64,000 nt of DNA from Neorhizobium petrolearium (GTDB lineage: Bacteria; Pseudomonadota; Alphaproteobacteria; Rhizobiales; Rhizobiaceae): the NCBI RefSeq assembly GCF_017873175.1, contig NZ_JAGGJW010000007.1, positions 186,001 to 250,000 on the forward strand, read 5' to 3'. The notes beneath the pieces were generated by a model. That model was not told where the DNA came from and did not search any database. It worked only from the letters and a program-made list of their open reading frames with translations. Position numbers and translations under genes: made by a program. This document shows, piece after piece, positions 9,623-19,532 of the stretch (its first letter is position 1; the number at the start of each line of letters is the position of its first letter).

Positions 9623-9703
9623 ATCCGGGAAAAGTGCGCAGCGATTTTCCGTCCGGAATTTGCGCAAGACAAAGATATGGAGCGTTTCCCGCAGGAAGCG
9701 CTC
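9623..9703 (+). repeat. Dispersed rhizobial palindromic repeat between chvE and gguA
   Basis: The chvE-gguA gap holds two neighbouring hairpins: CGGGAAAA near 9626 with TTTTCCG ending at 9651, and a 10-bp stem GAGCGTTTCC (9680-9689) with GGAAGCGCTC (9694-9703). The whole unit, including CGTCCGGAATTTGCGCAA between them, resembles intergenic repeats I recall from many Rhizobium and Agrobacterium genomes. A genome search would settle it. Its place after a binding-protein gene suggests an effect on mRNA stability or attenuation before gguA. Confidence 0.6.
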
Positions 9704-9720
9704 TAATTTTCGGAGTGATC

Positions 9721-11280
9721 ATGCTCGATCCCGTTCCGCTGGCCGAAAGGCCGCCCATTCTCGAAATGCGAGGCATTTCGAAAAGCTTTGGCGCCGTAAA
9801 GGCGCTTTCCGATGTAAGCTTCACCGTTCAGGAAGGCGAGATCCACGCGCTCGTGGGCGAAAACGGCGCTGGCAAGTCGACGCTGATGAAGGTGCTTTCC
9901 GGCGTCTATCCTCACGGTTCCTACGAAGGCTCGATTCTGTTCGCGGGCGAGGAGCGTCATTTCCGCGACATCAACGATTCCGAAAAGCTCGGCATCATTA
10001 TCATTCATCAGGAACTTGCGCTCATTCCGCTGATGTCGATCGCGGAAAACATCTTCCTGACCAATCCGCCGGCGCGGCACGGCGTCATCGACCGCAGCGA
10101 GAGGCACAAGCGCACCCAGGCGTTGCTCGCCAAGGTGGGGCTCACCGAACAGCCGGACACGCTGATCACCAATATCGGTGTCGGCAAACAGCAGCTGGTC
10201 GAGATCGCCAAGGCGCTGTCGAAGGACGTGCGTCTCCTGATTCTCGACGAGCCGACTGCATCGCTCAACGAGACGGACAGCGCGGCTTTGCTGGAACTTC
10301 TCAAGGAATTCCGCCGCAACGGCATTACCTCGATCATGATCTCCCATAAGCTCAACGAGATCACGGAAGTCGCTGACCGTATCACGGTGCTTCGCGACGG
10401 CCGCACGGTCGGCACGATGGATTGCCATGCCGGCCCGGTCGATGAGGACGAGATTGTGCGGCGCATGGTCGACCGCGATCTCGAAAGCCGCTATCCGAAG
10501 CGCGATCCGAAGATCGGCGATGTCATCTTCGAGGTCGAGAACTGGTCCGCCTACCACCCGCAGCATTCCGACCGGCAGGTGGTCAAGAATGTTTCGCTGA
10601 AGGTCAGGGCCGGCGAGATCGTCGGCATTTCCGGGCTGATGGGCGCAGGGCGCACCGAATTTGCCATGAGCCTGTTCGGCCGTTCCTGGGGACGTCATAT
10701 CACGGGCACCGCCAAGATGCACGGCAAGGAACTCGACCTTTCCGACGTCCACAAGGCCATCAAGGCGGGGCTCGCCTATGTGACCGAAGACCGCAAGCAG
10801 CTCGGCCTCATTCTGCCGGAGGATATCCGCAAGAACGTCTCTCTCGCCCATCTCGGCGGCGTGTCTTCGCGCGGTGTCATCGACGATATCGCCGAGATGA
10901 AGGTGGCGCAGGAATTCCGCGCTCGCATGCGCATCCGCAGCCACAACGTCTACCAGGAAACCGGCAAGCTCTCAGGCGGCAATCAGCAGAAGGTGGTATT
11001 GTCGAAATGGCTCTTCACGGGGCCTGAAGTGCTGATCCTGGACGAGCCGACACGCGGCATCGATGTCGGCGCGAAATATGAAATTTACACGATCATCAAT
11101 GAGCTCGCCGATGCCGGCAAGGCAGTGGTCGTCATATCGTCGGAAATGCCCGAACTGATCGGCATTTGCGATCGTATCATGGTCATGCACGAAGGTGCGT
11201 TTGTCGGCGAAGTGTCCGGCGAGGAAGCCACGCAGGAAAATATTATGCGCGCCATCATGCGGCGCAAAGGGAGAGAATAA
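9721..11280 (+). CDS. gguA: Sugar ABC transporter ATP-binding protein GguA (two NBDs)
   Basis: Cytoplasmic ATPase of 519 aa with two fused nucleotide-binding domains. Seen: Walker [17 protein letters not shown] near residue 45 followed by [10 protein letters not shown], characteristic of the GguA/XylG branch; [13 protein letters not shown] in the first domain; degenerate [30 protein letters not shown] and [13 protein letters not shown] in the second. The ATG at 9721 is chosen because CGGAG lies just upstream and the frame before it reads through the repeat without protein character. Its stop overlaps the gguB start (TAATG). It energises GguB for sugars delivered by ChvE. Confidence 0.93.
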   Translation: MLDPVPLAERPPILEMRGISKSFGAVKALSDVSFTVQEGEIHALVGENGAGKSTLMKVLSGVYPHGSYEGSILFAGEERHFRDINDSEKLGIIIIHQELALIPLMSIAENIFLTNPPARHGVIDRSERHKRTQALLAKVGLTEQPDTLITNIGVGKQQLVEIAKALSKDVRLLILDEPTASLNETDSAALLELLKEFRRNGITSIMISHKLNEITEVADRITVLRDGRTVGTMDCHAGPVDEDEIVRRMVDRDLESRYPKRDPKIGDVIFEVENWSAYHPQHSDRQVVKNVSLKVRAGEIVGISGLMGAGRTEFAMSLFGRSWGRHITGTAKMHGKELDLSDVHKAIKAGLAYVTEDRKQLGLILPEDIRKNVSLAHLGGVSSRGVIDDIAEMKVAQEFRARMRIRSHNVYQETGKLSGGNQQKVVLSKWLFTGPEVLILDEPTRGIDVGAKYEIYTIINELADAGKAVVVISSEMPELIGICDRIMVMHEGAFVGEVSGEEATQENIMRAIMRRKGRE

Positions 11281-12470
11281 TGAGTACGCCCCAGGAAGCA
11301 ATCACGGCGCCGCCGAAGGCGACCAGTTTTCTGAAGGACAATCTCCGCGACTTCGGCATGCTGATCTCGCTGGTGGTGATCGTCATCTTCTTCCAGATCG
11401 CCACCGACGGCGTTCTCCTGAAGCCGCTCAACGTCACCAATATCGTGCTGCAAAATAGCTATATCGTCATCATGGCGCTCGGCATGCTGATGGTGATCGT
11501 CACCGGCCATATCGACCTGTCGGTCGGTTCGGTCGCAGGCTTTATCGGTGGCCTTGCCGGGCTCATGATGGTCTCGTGGGGGATCAATTTCGCTGTCGTG
11601 ATCGTTGCCTGCCTTGCGGTCGGCGGCCTGATCGGCGCAGCCCAGGGCTATTTCGTCGCCTTTCTCAAGATACCGTCCTTCATCGTGACACTCGCGGGCA
11701 TGCTGGTCTTCCGTGGTCTGATGATCGCCATTCTCGGCAGCCAGGCGATCGGGCCATTCCCGCCGATATTTCAGAAGCTTTCGTCCGGCTACGTCGTCGA
11801 GCTGATCTCCTCGGCTGGTGGCCTCTACATCACTTCGTTCGTGCTTGGCCTCATCCTTGCAATCATCCTCATCGTGCAGAATGTCGCGAGCCGCAAGCGG
11901 CGCATTTCGCATGGCGTCGAGACAGAGCCGTTTGGCTTCTTCGTCGCCAAGAACCTGCTGATCCTTGCCGGCGTCGGTTACATCGCCTTTTTGATCTCGT
12001 CGCATCGCGGGATGCCGAACGTGCTGATCATCATGGCGGTGCTGATTGCCGCCTATAGCTTCCTGACCACACGCACCGTGGTTGGCCGGCAGATCTATGC
12101 AGTCGGCGGCAATGCCCGCGCGGCCGAGCTTTCCGGTATCAAGACGACGCGGCTGGTTTTCCTTACCTTCGTCAACATGGGCATGCTTGCGGCTCTCGGC
12201 GGCCTCGTGGTCGCTGCGCGTCTCAACAGCGCCACACCGAAAGCCGGCACCGGCTTCGAGCTCGACGTCATCGCGGCATGTTTCATCGGTGGGGCATCTG
12301 CCTATGGCGGCGTCGGCAAGGTGACGGGCGCGGTGATCGGCGCATTCCTGATGGGCGTGATGAACAACGGCATGTCGATCCTCGGCATCGGCATCGACTA
12401 TCAGCAGGTCATCAAGGGCCTCGTGCTTCTCGGCGCCGTCTGCGTCGACGTCTACAACCAGCGTCGATAA
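11280..12470 (+). CDS. gguB: Sugar ABC transporter permease GguB
   Basis: Inner-membrane permease of 396 aa, BPD_transp_2 family, somewhat longer than YtfT/YjfF as usual for the GguB/XylH branch. Seen: motif VTGHIDLSVGSVAGFIGG near residue 76, AVGGNARAAELSGI near residue 275 and about ten hydrophobic segments, with a charged central loop (QNVASRKRRISHG). The start ATG overlaps the gguA stop and is preceded by AAAGGGAGAG. It is the last gene of the gguC-to-gguB operon, which ends at a 14-bp hairpin. It probably forms a homodimeric channel for ChvE-bound sugars. Confidence 0.93.
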   Translation: MSTPQEAITAPPKATSFLKDNLRDFGMLISLVVIVIFFQIATDGVLLKPLNVTNIVLQNSYIVIMALGMLMVIVTGHIDLSVGSVAGFIGGLAGLMMVSWGINFAVVIVACLAVGGLIGAAQGYFVAFLKIPSFIVTLAGMLVFRGLMIAILGSQAIGPFPPIFQKLSSGYVVELISSAGGLYITSFVLGLILAIILIVQNVASRKRRISHGVETEPFGFFVAKNLLILAGVGYIAFLISSHRGMPNVLIIMAVLIAAYSFLTTRTVVGRQIYAVGGNARAAELSGIKTTRLVFLTFVNMGMLAALGGLVVAARLNSATPKAGTGFELDVIAACFIGGASAYGGVGKVTGAVIGAFLMGVMNNGMSILGIGIDYQQVIKGLVLLGAVCVDVYNQRR

Positions 12471-12510
12471 GGCTCCTGGGGAAACAATGTTTCCCTCCCG
12501 TGTGTTCGAT

Positions 12511-12543
12511 TATCGCCTGGAAGCTGACCGCTTCCGGGCGATA
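12511..12543. terminator. Shared terminator hairpin between convergent gguB and exporter operon
   Basis: A 14-bp stem: TATCGCCTGGAAGC at 12511-12524 pairs with GCTTCCGGGCGATA at 12530-12543 (one G-U), with a 5-nt loop. Only a short T-run (CTTT) follows on the plus strand. It sits between two convergent operons, where a bidirectional terminator is expected. Confidence 0.65.
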
Positions 12544-12549
12544 GATCTT

Positions 12550-14451
12550 TCAGGTCGCCGAGTCCGTAACCGCTTCTTCGATGACGTCTTCCGGGATGTC
12601 GTCGAATGAGGAATAGTTGAGATTGTAGAGTTTCGAATAGAGCTTGCCGTTTTTCATCAGCTCGCGGTGATTGCCGCTTTCGATCAGCTCGCCGTTCTGT
12701 AGCACGATGATCCGGTCGGCCTCGCGGATCGTTGCAAGGCGATGGGCGATGACCAGGCCGGTGCGCCCTTCGAGCAGCTTTACCAGAGCCTTCTGGATCA
12801 GCATTTCCGTATAGCTGTCGATATTGGCAGTCGCCTCGTCGAGCACCAGAATCTTGGCATCTGCCACCAGGGCGCGGGCGAAGCTGATCAGCTGCCGCTG
12901 GCCGAGCGACAGATTGCCGCCACGCTGGCCGAGCAGGCTGTCATATCCATCGGGCAGGCGCATGATAAAGTCGTGGGCGCCAACGGCTTTGGCCGCCTCG
13001 ATCACCTCTTCGCGTGTCGCATCCGTCTTGTGATAGCGGATGTTGTCGAAGACCGTGCCGGTGAACAGGAAAGGTTCCTGGAGGACCATGGCGATCTGCC
13101 GGCCGAGCGAGTCCTGCGTGAGCTCGCGCACGTCGTGGCCGCCCACCAGAACCTGGCCCCCCTGAACTTCGTAGAAGCGATGGATGAGCGACATGCAGCT
13201 CGACTTGCCGGAGCCCGTCGGGCCGACGAGCGCGACCGTTTCGCCCGGATTTACCTTGAAACTTACGTGTTTCAATACCGGATGTTTGGGGTTGTAACCG
13301 AAAACGACATCGCGGAATTCCACGGAGCCGTCCATATCCGGCGACAGAACCTTGGCGTTCGGCGCATCCTTGATGTCTACCGGCACGTCCAGCACGTCCG
13401 TCAGGCGCTGACCCGAAGCCATAGCGCGCTGCATGACCGAATACTGCAGGGTGAGTGAACGGATCGGGTCGAAGAAGCGCTGGATGTAGAACAGGAATGC
13501 GACCATCACGCCGACATCGAGCGCCTGGTTCAGCACGCGGGCGCCACCGACCACGACGACGAGCGCCATGGCGAGGCCGGTGAGTGAATCCACGATCGGC
13601 ACCATGACCTGAGCATACTTCGCTGCCGTTAGATGGGTCTTGAGATTGGCGCGGGCCTTGTCGTCGTAAAGCATGAAATTGACCCGCTCCCGGTCCATGC
13701 TCTGTACGGCACGGACACCGTGGATCGCTTCGGCCAAGGCACCGTTCGCTACTGAATTCGTCTCATGCGCCGCCATGAAGGATTTCCGCGCGCGCGGCAG
13801 CCAGAAGATGCGGACAATGAAGAGGACGGGGAGGGCGGAGAGCGTGAGCAGGCCCAGCTTGAAATCGAGATAGAGCATGACGAAGATGATACCGAAGAGA
13901 AGGACGATATCGCCAACCGAAAGCACCGAGGTTTCGAGAAATTCCTGCATTGAGTTTACATCGCCCTGCAGGCGGGACATGAGCCGGCCGACCTCCGTCT
14001 TGTCCATCCAGGAGAGCGAAACGCGCTGCAGATGGGTGAACATAGCCTTGCGGATGTCGAAAAGCACATCTTCGGCCACATTGCCGACCAGCATTTCCTG
14101 TGCGTAGCTGGCGCCGAAATTGATCAGGATCGCTGCAAGAAACACGACAATCGACCAGATGAGCACGCTGTGGTCGACGCTGCCGGGATGCATGCCGTGG
14201 TCGATCGCATAGCGGATGATCAGCGGGATCAGGAGCTGCATCGCCGTGAACGTGAGGACGGCGGCAACGGCCCAATAGATCTTCACCTGATACGGGCGCA
14301 CGAAGGCCCATATGCGCTTGATGATATTGCCGTCGAAGACCTTGCCGAAGATCTCCTCTTCGATGCGGTGCGAGCCGACAACCGCGCGGGGCGGGCGCCT
14401 GCCGTCGTCGCGAATGTCGGCGCGTTCAGTTTCCAGTTCCTCGGCCATCAA
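12550..14451 (-). CDS. ABC exporter subunit, catalytic half (TMD-NBD)
   Basis: A 633-aa ABC exporter half-transporter (MsbA/LmrA type). Seen: about 65 cytoplasmic residues, six membrane segments from residue 55 to 330, then an NBD with Walker A GPTGSGKSSCMSL, signature NLSLGQRQL (normally LSGGQ), Walker B ILVLDEATANID with the catalytic glutamate, and switch histidine IAHRL. The upstream gene, 8 bp away, has the complementary defects, so the two should form a heterodimer in which one ATP site is degenerate. The substrate is unknown; lipids, drugs or peptides are all possible. Confidence 0.87.
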   Translation of the reverse strand: MMAEELETERADIRDDGRRPPRAVVGSHRIEEEIFGKVFDGNIIKRIWAFVRPYQVKIYWAVAAVLTFTAMQLLIPLIIRYAIDHGMHPGSVDHSVLIWSIVVFLAAILINFGASYAQEMLVGNVAEDVLFDIRKAMFTHLQRVSLSWMDKTEVGRLMSRLQGDVNSMQEFLETSVLSVGDIVLLFGIIFVMLYLDFKLGLLTLSALPVLFIVRIFWLPRARKSFMAAHETNSVANGALAEAIHGVRAVQSMDRERVNFMLYDDKARANLKTHLTAAKYAQVMVPIVDSLTGLAMALVVVVGGARVLNQALDVGVMVAFLFYIQRFFDPIRSLTLQYSVMQRAMASGQRLTDVLDVPVDIKDAPNAKVLSPDMDGSVEFRDVVFGYNPKHPVLKHVSFKVNPGETVALVGPTGSGKSSCMSLIHRFYEVQGGQVLVGGHDVRELTQDSLGRQIAMVLQEPFLFTGTVFDNIRYHKTDATREEVIEAAKAVGAHDFIMRLPDGYDSLLGQRGGNLSLGQRQLISFARALVADAKILVLDEATANIDSYTEMLIQKALVKLLEGRTGLVIAHRLATIREADRIIVLQNGELIESGNHRELMKNGKLYSKLYNLNYSSFDDIPEDVIEEAVTDSAT

Positions 14452-14459
14452 TCCCTCCC

Positions 14460-16316
14460 TCAGGCCGTCAACGCTTCGTCGCCGGGACGCACCTGCAGAT
14501 CGTAGAGCGCTTTGTAGCGTCCGCCCAAGGCGAGAAGTTCTTCGTGCGTGCCACTCTCGACAAGCCGGCCGTTTTCCATGAACAGGATGCGGTTGGCATG
14601 CATCAGCGAGCTTAGGCGATGCGCAACGATGATGGTCACCCGGTCGGCGGCATATCTGCGCATGGCGCTGCGGATGCGCTGTTCGGTCCCTGCGTCGATG
14701 GCGGCGGTGGAATCGTCGAAGACCATCACCGCCGGGCGCAACATCAGGGCACGGGCAATCGACAGGCGCTGCCGCTGACCGCCAGAGAGCGAGACGCCCC
14801 GTTCGCCGACGACGGTACCGTAGCCGGTCGGCAAGCCGAGCACGTAATTGTGGAGCTGGGCGCTCTCGCTGGCCCGTTCAATGCGGCTCTCTTTCGCCCA
14901 GGGATCGCCATAGGCGATGTTGTTTTCGATGGTCGTCGTGAACAGGAAACTATCCTGCTGCACGACCGCCACTGCGCGGCGCAGCGATTGCAGCGTAACC
15001 TTGCGGATATCCTGGCCGTCGATGGTGATCCGGCCGTCGGTGACGTCGTAGAAGCGCGGGATCAGATGGGCCAGGGTGGATTTGCCGCTGCCCGGTGGGC
15101 CAACGATGCCAATTGTTTCGCCGCGCTTTGCTTCAAAGGTTACATCGGTGAGAACCTGATGCTTTTCGGCACCGGGATAGGCAAAATTCACATGCTCGAA
15201 GCGGAGCGTCCCATCCGTGGTTTCAAGGTCCTTCGCGCCCATTTCGTCCTTGATGGCGATGTCGAGGTCGAGCAGTTCGAAAAGGCGGGCGCCGCAGGTG
15301 GAGGCACGGGCAAAGGCGTTGACCATCAGGCCGAGCTGACGCACCGGCATTTGCAGGATAGTCATGAAAGTCAGGAAAGAGGTGAGGGTGCCGACGCTCA
15401 TCTCGCCGGCCATGACCTTGCTGCCGCCGACCCAGAGCACGAGGCCCATGGCTGCGAAGAAGGAGAACGTCATCGCGCTGGTATTCGCCACCCGAATGCC
15501 GACGCGTTGATGCGCCAGTGACACCGCGCTCTTCGACGCTGTCTCGAACTTGTCGATCTCATGCTGTTGGGCGGCGAAGGCACGAACGACGCGGATGCCG
15601 CCAAGGTTCTCCTCCATCACGCGGGTGAGCACTGAAAGCCGCTCCTGCAGGTCGAGCCAGGTGGCGCGCAGTCGAAGTTGCGTGACGGACGACCGCCAGC
15701 CGACGAAAGGCACGAAGCTCAAAGCCAGAAGGCCGAGCACCACATCGGTCGAGATAAGCAGGTAGGCGCCGATGCCGATCAACATTGTGAGCAGGACCAT
15801 GCGTACGAAGGCTGTCGAGAAATACATGCGCACGCCTTCGAGATCGAGCAGCCCGACCGTGATCAGATCGCCTGAATGCATGCTGTCGTGGAAGCTGAAG
15901 GAAAGGCGCTGGATCTTTTCGTAACACGCAAGCCGCAGCCGATAGCCCATATGGTGCCCGACGGCTTCGCTATAATAATTCTGGATCAGCGTGAAGATGC
16001 CGCGAAGCACGCTCGCACCGAGCAGGAAGAGAGCGGTCGTCAGGAGCGCATCCTGTGCCTGTTGTCCGGCGTCGCCTCCCGTCAGCACCACCTGCGTGTG
16101 GTCTACGGCCTGTCCAAGAAGTTGCGGGATCATCAGCTGAAAGGTTGAAGCGATCAGAGTTGCGACGATCGCAAAACCCGCTTGCCAGGGATGGCGGAAG
16201 GCCATGACGGTGATGCGGGTGAGGATCGAGAGGCCTTTGCCCCAGCCTGCCGCCTTCACCAGCGCCAACGAAGCCGACGGCTTCGCAACGCGAACTGTTG
16301 CATCGCTGCTCACGGT
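14460..16316 (-). CDS. ABC exporter subunit with degenerate Walker B (TMD-NBD)
   Basis: A half-transporter of about 618 aa and first gene of a two-gene exporter operon. Seen: six membrane segments, then an NBD with Walker A GPPGSGKSTLAHL, intact signature LSGGQRQRLSIARA, but Walker B VMVFDDSTAAID, where the catalytic glutamate is aspartate; switch histidine VAHRL is intact. Family knowledge: this is typical of the non-hydrolysing half of heterodimeric exporters such as TM287/288. The start is uncertain: the GTG at 16316 has GGAAT upstream, while a TTG at 16349 has no ribosome site. It is divergent from the TRAP operon, with no obvious functional link. Confidence 0.85.
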   Translation of the reverse strand, partial: TVSSDATVRVAKPSASLALVKAAGWGKGLSILTRITVMAFRHPWQAGFAIVATLIASTFQLMIPQLLGQAVDHTQVVLTGGDAGQQAQDALLTTALFLLGASVLRGIFTLIQNYYSEAVGHHMGYRLRLACYEKIQRLSFSFHDSMHSGDLITVGLLDLEGVRMYFSTAFVRMVLLTMLIGIGAYLLISTDVVLGLLALSFVPFVGWRSSVTQLRLRATWLDLQERLSVLTRVMEENLGGIRVVRAFAAQQHEIDKFETASKSAVSLAHQRVGIRVANTSAMTFSFFAAMGLVLWVGGSKVMAGEMSVGTLTSFLTFMTILQMPVRQLGLMVNAFARASTCGARLFELLDLDIAIKDEMGAKDLETTDGTLRFEHVNFAYPGAEKHQVLTDVTFEAKRGETIGIVGPPGSGKSTLAHLIPRFYDVTDGRITIDGQDIRKVTLQSLRRAVAVVQQDSFLFTTTIENNIAYGDPWAKESRIERASESAQLHNYVLGLPTGYGTVVGERGVSLSGGQRQRLSIARALMLRPAVMVFDDSTAAIDAGTEQRIRSAMRRYAADRVTIIVAHRLSSLMHANRILFMENGRLVESGTHEELLALGGRYKALYDLQVRPGDEALTA

Positions 16317-16533
16317 ATTATTCCAAAAATGAATCAATCGGCCGGACAAATACTCGAGACGGCCATTCTGAGATGGGGATTCTCCGATTATCTAGGCAGC
16401 ATAACCACGATGATCAGTCAACAGATTTGCACCGAAAAGGGTGCTGCTGGTGAAGGATTTTCGGCCGATGTTGCGCATGAATTTTCCGGATCGAACGAGT
16501 TTCGACATATCGTTGCTTGAGAAGGAAAGCCGT

Positions 16534-18468
16534 ATGCGCGAAAAGGCCCTGACAGCGTGCCATCCATCGCGTGATGCTGGCACATTTTCCGGTCTCGGTT
16601 GCCATGATCGGCATCAGGCCCTCTCGCTGGAATGGGAAAAGGTGACGACCAATCCGTCCGAAATCGCCGAACCGCTGCGACAGGCTGGTGTAGCCGCCCT
16701 GGTGCTGAAAGCGATCGAGGCCATTCTCGGTATGCTCGCCGCCATGGTCCTGGTAGGACTGCTTCTCATCGTGCTGACCAGCGTTTGCCTGCGCTATTTC
16801 TTCAATACAGGCCTTATCGGGGCAGAGGACGCGGGTATCTGGATGCATGTGGCGCTGATCTCGCTCGGCGCGCCGCTCAGTCTGAAAAGTGCACTTGCCA
16901 TGCGGCTCGATGCCTTCGTCCGGCTACTGCCAGAGCGTCTGGCGCCGGTCGCCGAGGTGCTTGCAGACGTCTTCACCGTGCTGGCTGCGTTGAGCCTGAT
17001 TTTCGGTGGTGCGGAGATCGTGGTCATGCTTGGCGGCGTTTCGCCGACCTTGGGCCTGCCTGAATGGATCCGGTTCGGTTTCCTGGGGGCGGGCGGCGGG
17101 CTGGTCCTGCTCATGCTTCTGCTTCAGAGGGCCACGGACGGCAAGGCGATTGCCGTATTGATTTCTCTCGCACTGGGTACGGCGCTCTATTTCGGTGTGC
17201 CGAAAGTTCTTTTCGATACGCATCTGCCGCCGAGCCTGTTCCTCGCGCTTATCGGCGGGCTTGGGCTGGTGCTGGCGACCCCGTTGGCGCACGCCTTTCT
17301 CGCGGCAGCTTATGTGGCGATCGCTTTCGGAAGCAGTTTGCCGGAGCCGGCTATCGTTTCGACGACCGTTACCGGCATTTCAAAATTTCTGCTGCTTGCC
17401 ATCCCTTTCTTCCTGCTTGTGGGCGGGTTGCTGACCGCATCTGGCGTCGCCAATCAGCTTGTGCGTTTCGCTGCTTCAATGGTCGGGCATCGCCGGGCGG
17501 GACTGGCGCAGACGACGCTTTTGACCAGCGTGTTCCTTTCCGGTGCTTCGGGTTCTTCCGTTGCCAATGCTGCTTTCGGCGCTTCGATCTTCCAACCGGA
17601 ATTGGTCAAGCACGGTTATCCAGCGGCGCAGGCGGGGGCGATCATCGCCGCGACCTCGGTGCTCGATAACATCATCCCGCCTTCGATCGCATTCCTCATC
17701 CTTGCTGCCGCTACCAATCTTTCGGTCGGTTCACTGCTGGTCGGCGGCTTTTTCGCAGGCGCGCTGATGGCGATTTGCCTTGCTGTTGCCATCCACCTGA
17801 CGGTGCGCGAGCAGGTCACGCGGCCGCGCGCGACTGCCTCTGCGCGCTGGCAGGCAGCGGCTTCCGCCATTCCCGCCTTCGGGCTCGGTATCATCGTCGT
17901 GGTCGGCATCCGCGTCGGTATCGTGACGACGACGGAGGCCGCGGCCTTGGCTGCGTTCTACGCGCTCTTGCTGGGGCTCTGGGGACGGATCGGTTTCGGA
18001 GCGCTCTTCTCGGTTTTTCGTCAGTCTGCGACGGAAGCTGCAGCGATCGGCCTTCTGATAGGCACGGCCGGTCCTTGCGCCTTCCTGCTGGCGGTGGACG
18101 ATATCTCCGGTCTGGTTTCGGAGTTTACGACCATGCTTGGCGGCAGCGCGCTGGCGGTCATTATCCTGTCGAACGTCATCCTGCTGGCGGTCGGGCTGGT
18201 GCTGGATATCGGTGCCGCTATTCTGCTTTTCGGCCCGATCCTGCTGCCTGCTGCCGTTTCTGCCGGTATCGATCCCATCCAATTCGGCGTCATTATCGTC
18301 GTGAATCTGATGATCCACGGCCTGACACCACCGCTCGGCATGCTGATCTTCGTGGTCAGCGGTGTCACGCGCGTTCCGGCATCCGCGCTGTTCCGCGCCG
18401 TGCTGCCTTATCTCGTCGCTCTGCTTACTTCCCTGGCGATCCTGTGCGCCTGGGCCACCATCTTCTAA
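16534..18468 (+). CDS. TRAP transporter fused permease (DctQ-DctM)
   Basis: A fused small and large TRAP membrane subunit of about 644 aa. Seen: an N-terminal DctQ-like four-helix part (residues 55-200, with VCLRYFFNTGLIGAEDAGIW) joined to a DctM-like part of about twelve segments containing SGASGSSVANAAFG, NIIPPSIAFLIL and GLTPPLGMLIFV, the usual re-entrant motifs. ATG 16534 is preferred because AAGGA lies 7 bp upstream; a GTG at 16642 is possible because residues 1-36 look unlike the family. It is followed after 16 bp by the binding protein. It uses an ion gradient to import an organic acid, identity unknown. Confidence 0.85.
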   Translation: MREKALTACHPSRDAGTFSGLGCHDRHQALSLEWEKVTTNPSEIAEPLRQAGVAALVLKAIEAILGMLAAMVLVGLLLIVLTSVCLRYFFNTGLIGAEDAGIWMHVALISLGAPLSLKSALAMRLDAFVRLLPERLAPVAEVLADVFTVLAALSLIFGGAEIVVMLGGVSPTLGLPEWIRFGFLGAGGGLVLLMLLLQRATDGKAIAVLISLALGTALYFGVPKVLFDTHLPPSLFLALIGGLGLVLATPLAHAFLAAAYVAIAFGSSLPEPAIVSTTVTGISKFLLLAIPFFLLVGGLLTASGVANQLVRFAASMVGHRRAGLAQTTLLTSVFLSGASGSSVANAAFGASIFQPELVKHGYPAAQAGAIIAATSVLDNIIPPSIAFLILAAATNLSVGSLLVGGFFAGALMAICLAVAIHLTVREQVTRPRATASARWQAAASAIPAFGLGIIVVVGIRVGIVTTTEAAALAAFYALLLGLWGRIGFGALFSVFRQSATEAAAIGLLIGTAGPCAFLLAVDDISGLVSEFTTMLGGSALAVIILSNVILLAVGLVLDIGAAILLFGPILLPAAVSAGIDPIQFGVIIVVNLMIHGLTPPLGMLIFVVSGVTRVPASALFRAVLPYLVALLTSLAILCAWATIF

Positions 18469-18484
18469 CTCGGGAATTCCTGGC

Positions 18485-19483
18485 ATGGAAAAATTCAACC
18501 GCCGCACGCTTTTAAAGACCGCAGCCGCAACCGGTGCCGCGCTTGCCGCGCCTGTTTACGTTCGCACCGCGGCAGCCCGCACCACGACGATCACGGTCGC
18601 TTCGCTTCTCGGCGACGACAAGCCGGAAACCAAGATTTGGGTGAGGATCGGCGAGCTTGTGGAGGCCAAGCTGCCGGGACAATTCAAATTCAACGTCGTC
18701 AAGAACGGCGCGCTCGGTGGCGAGAAGGAAGTGGCCGAAGGTGCACGTCTCGGCTCGGTACAGGCCAGCCTTTCCACGATCTCGTCGCTCTCCGGCTGGG
18801 TCCCGGAGTTGCAGATCCTCGATCTGCCTTTTCTGTTCCGTGACAGCGACCACGTTCGCAGAACGGTGGATGGAAGGGTCGGCGCAGATTTGAAACAAAA
18901 GCTCGCCAGCCAGAATTTCGTGGTCGGTGGCTTCATAAACTACGGTGCCCGGCATCTGCTCACCAAGGAGCCCATCACGCGGCCTGAACAACTCAAGGGC
19001 AAGACGATTCGCGTCATCCAGAGCCCGCTCCACACCAGGCTTTGGAGCGCTTTCGGTACGACGCCAGTCGGCATTCCGATCACCGAGACCTACAACGCTC
19101 TGTCGACCGGGGTGGCCGATGCCATGGACTTGACCAAGTCCGCCTATGCCGGCTTCAAACTCTACGAGGTCGTGCCCTATATGACCGAGACCGGCCACAT
19201 CTGGGCATCCGGTGTGATTTTCTATGCCGCGAGCTTCTGGAACCGTCTCGATGATGAACAGAAGGCGGTTTTTCTGGCCGCGTCGCAGGCAGGAGCAGCT
19301 TATTTCAACCAGCTCATTATCGAGGACGAGGCGGCTTCCGTCGAACAGTCGCTCAAGAACGGCGGGAAGCTCCTGAAGCCGGAAGCTTTCGAGGAATGGC
19401 AGAAGGGCGCTCAAGGGGTGTGGCAGGATTTTGCCGGCATCGTCGGCGGCCTGGATCGGATCAAGACGATCCAAGCCGCCTGA
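18485..19483 (+). CDS. TRAP transporter substrate-binding protein (DctP family)
   Basis: A 332-aa periplasmic binding protein. Seen: a twin-arginine type leader (NRRTLLKTAAATGAALAAP), then the DctP fold with VKNGALGGEKEVAEGARLG, the family arginine in GKTIRVIQSPLH near residue 175, and FGTTPVGIPITETYNALSTG, a typical ligand-pocket segment. The arginine that usually forms the salt bridge with a carboxylate ligand is present, so an organic acid is the expected substrate. The Tat-like leader suggests export after folding. It partners the fused permease just upstream. Confidence 0.87.
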   Translation: MEKFNRRTLLKTAAATGAALAAPVYVRTAAARTTTITVASLLGDDKPETKIWVRIGELVEAKLPGQFKFNVVKNGALGGEKEVAEGARLGSVQASLSTISSLSGWVPELQILDLPFLFRDSDHVRRTVDGRVGADLKQKLASQNFVVGGFINYGARHLLTKEPITRPEQLKGKTIRVIQSPLHTRLWSAFGTTPVGIPITETYNALSTGVADAMDLTKSAYAGFKLYEVVPYMTETGHIWASGVIFYAASFWNRLDDEQKAVFLAASQAGAAYFNQLIIEDEAASVEQSLKNGGKLLKPEAFEEWQKGAQGVWQDFAGIVGGLDRIKTIQAA

Positions 19484-19532
19484 ATGCAGTTCCTATATCG
19501 CCGGGAGAGGTTTAGCCTGCTAACGTCGCGCC

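Noticed and set aside
8518..9672. A 384-codon open frame antisense to chvE
   Set aside because: Same reason; chvE on the plus strand matches a well-known protein over its whole length.
9703..10944. A 413-codon open frame antisense to gguA
   Set aside because: It is the complement of conserved ATPase motifs and has no plausible start.
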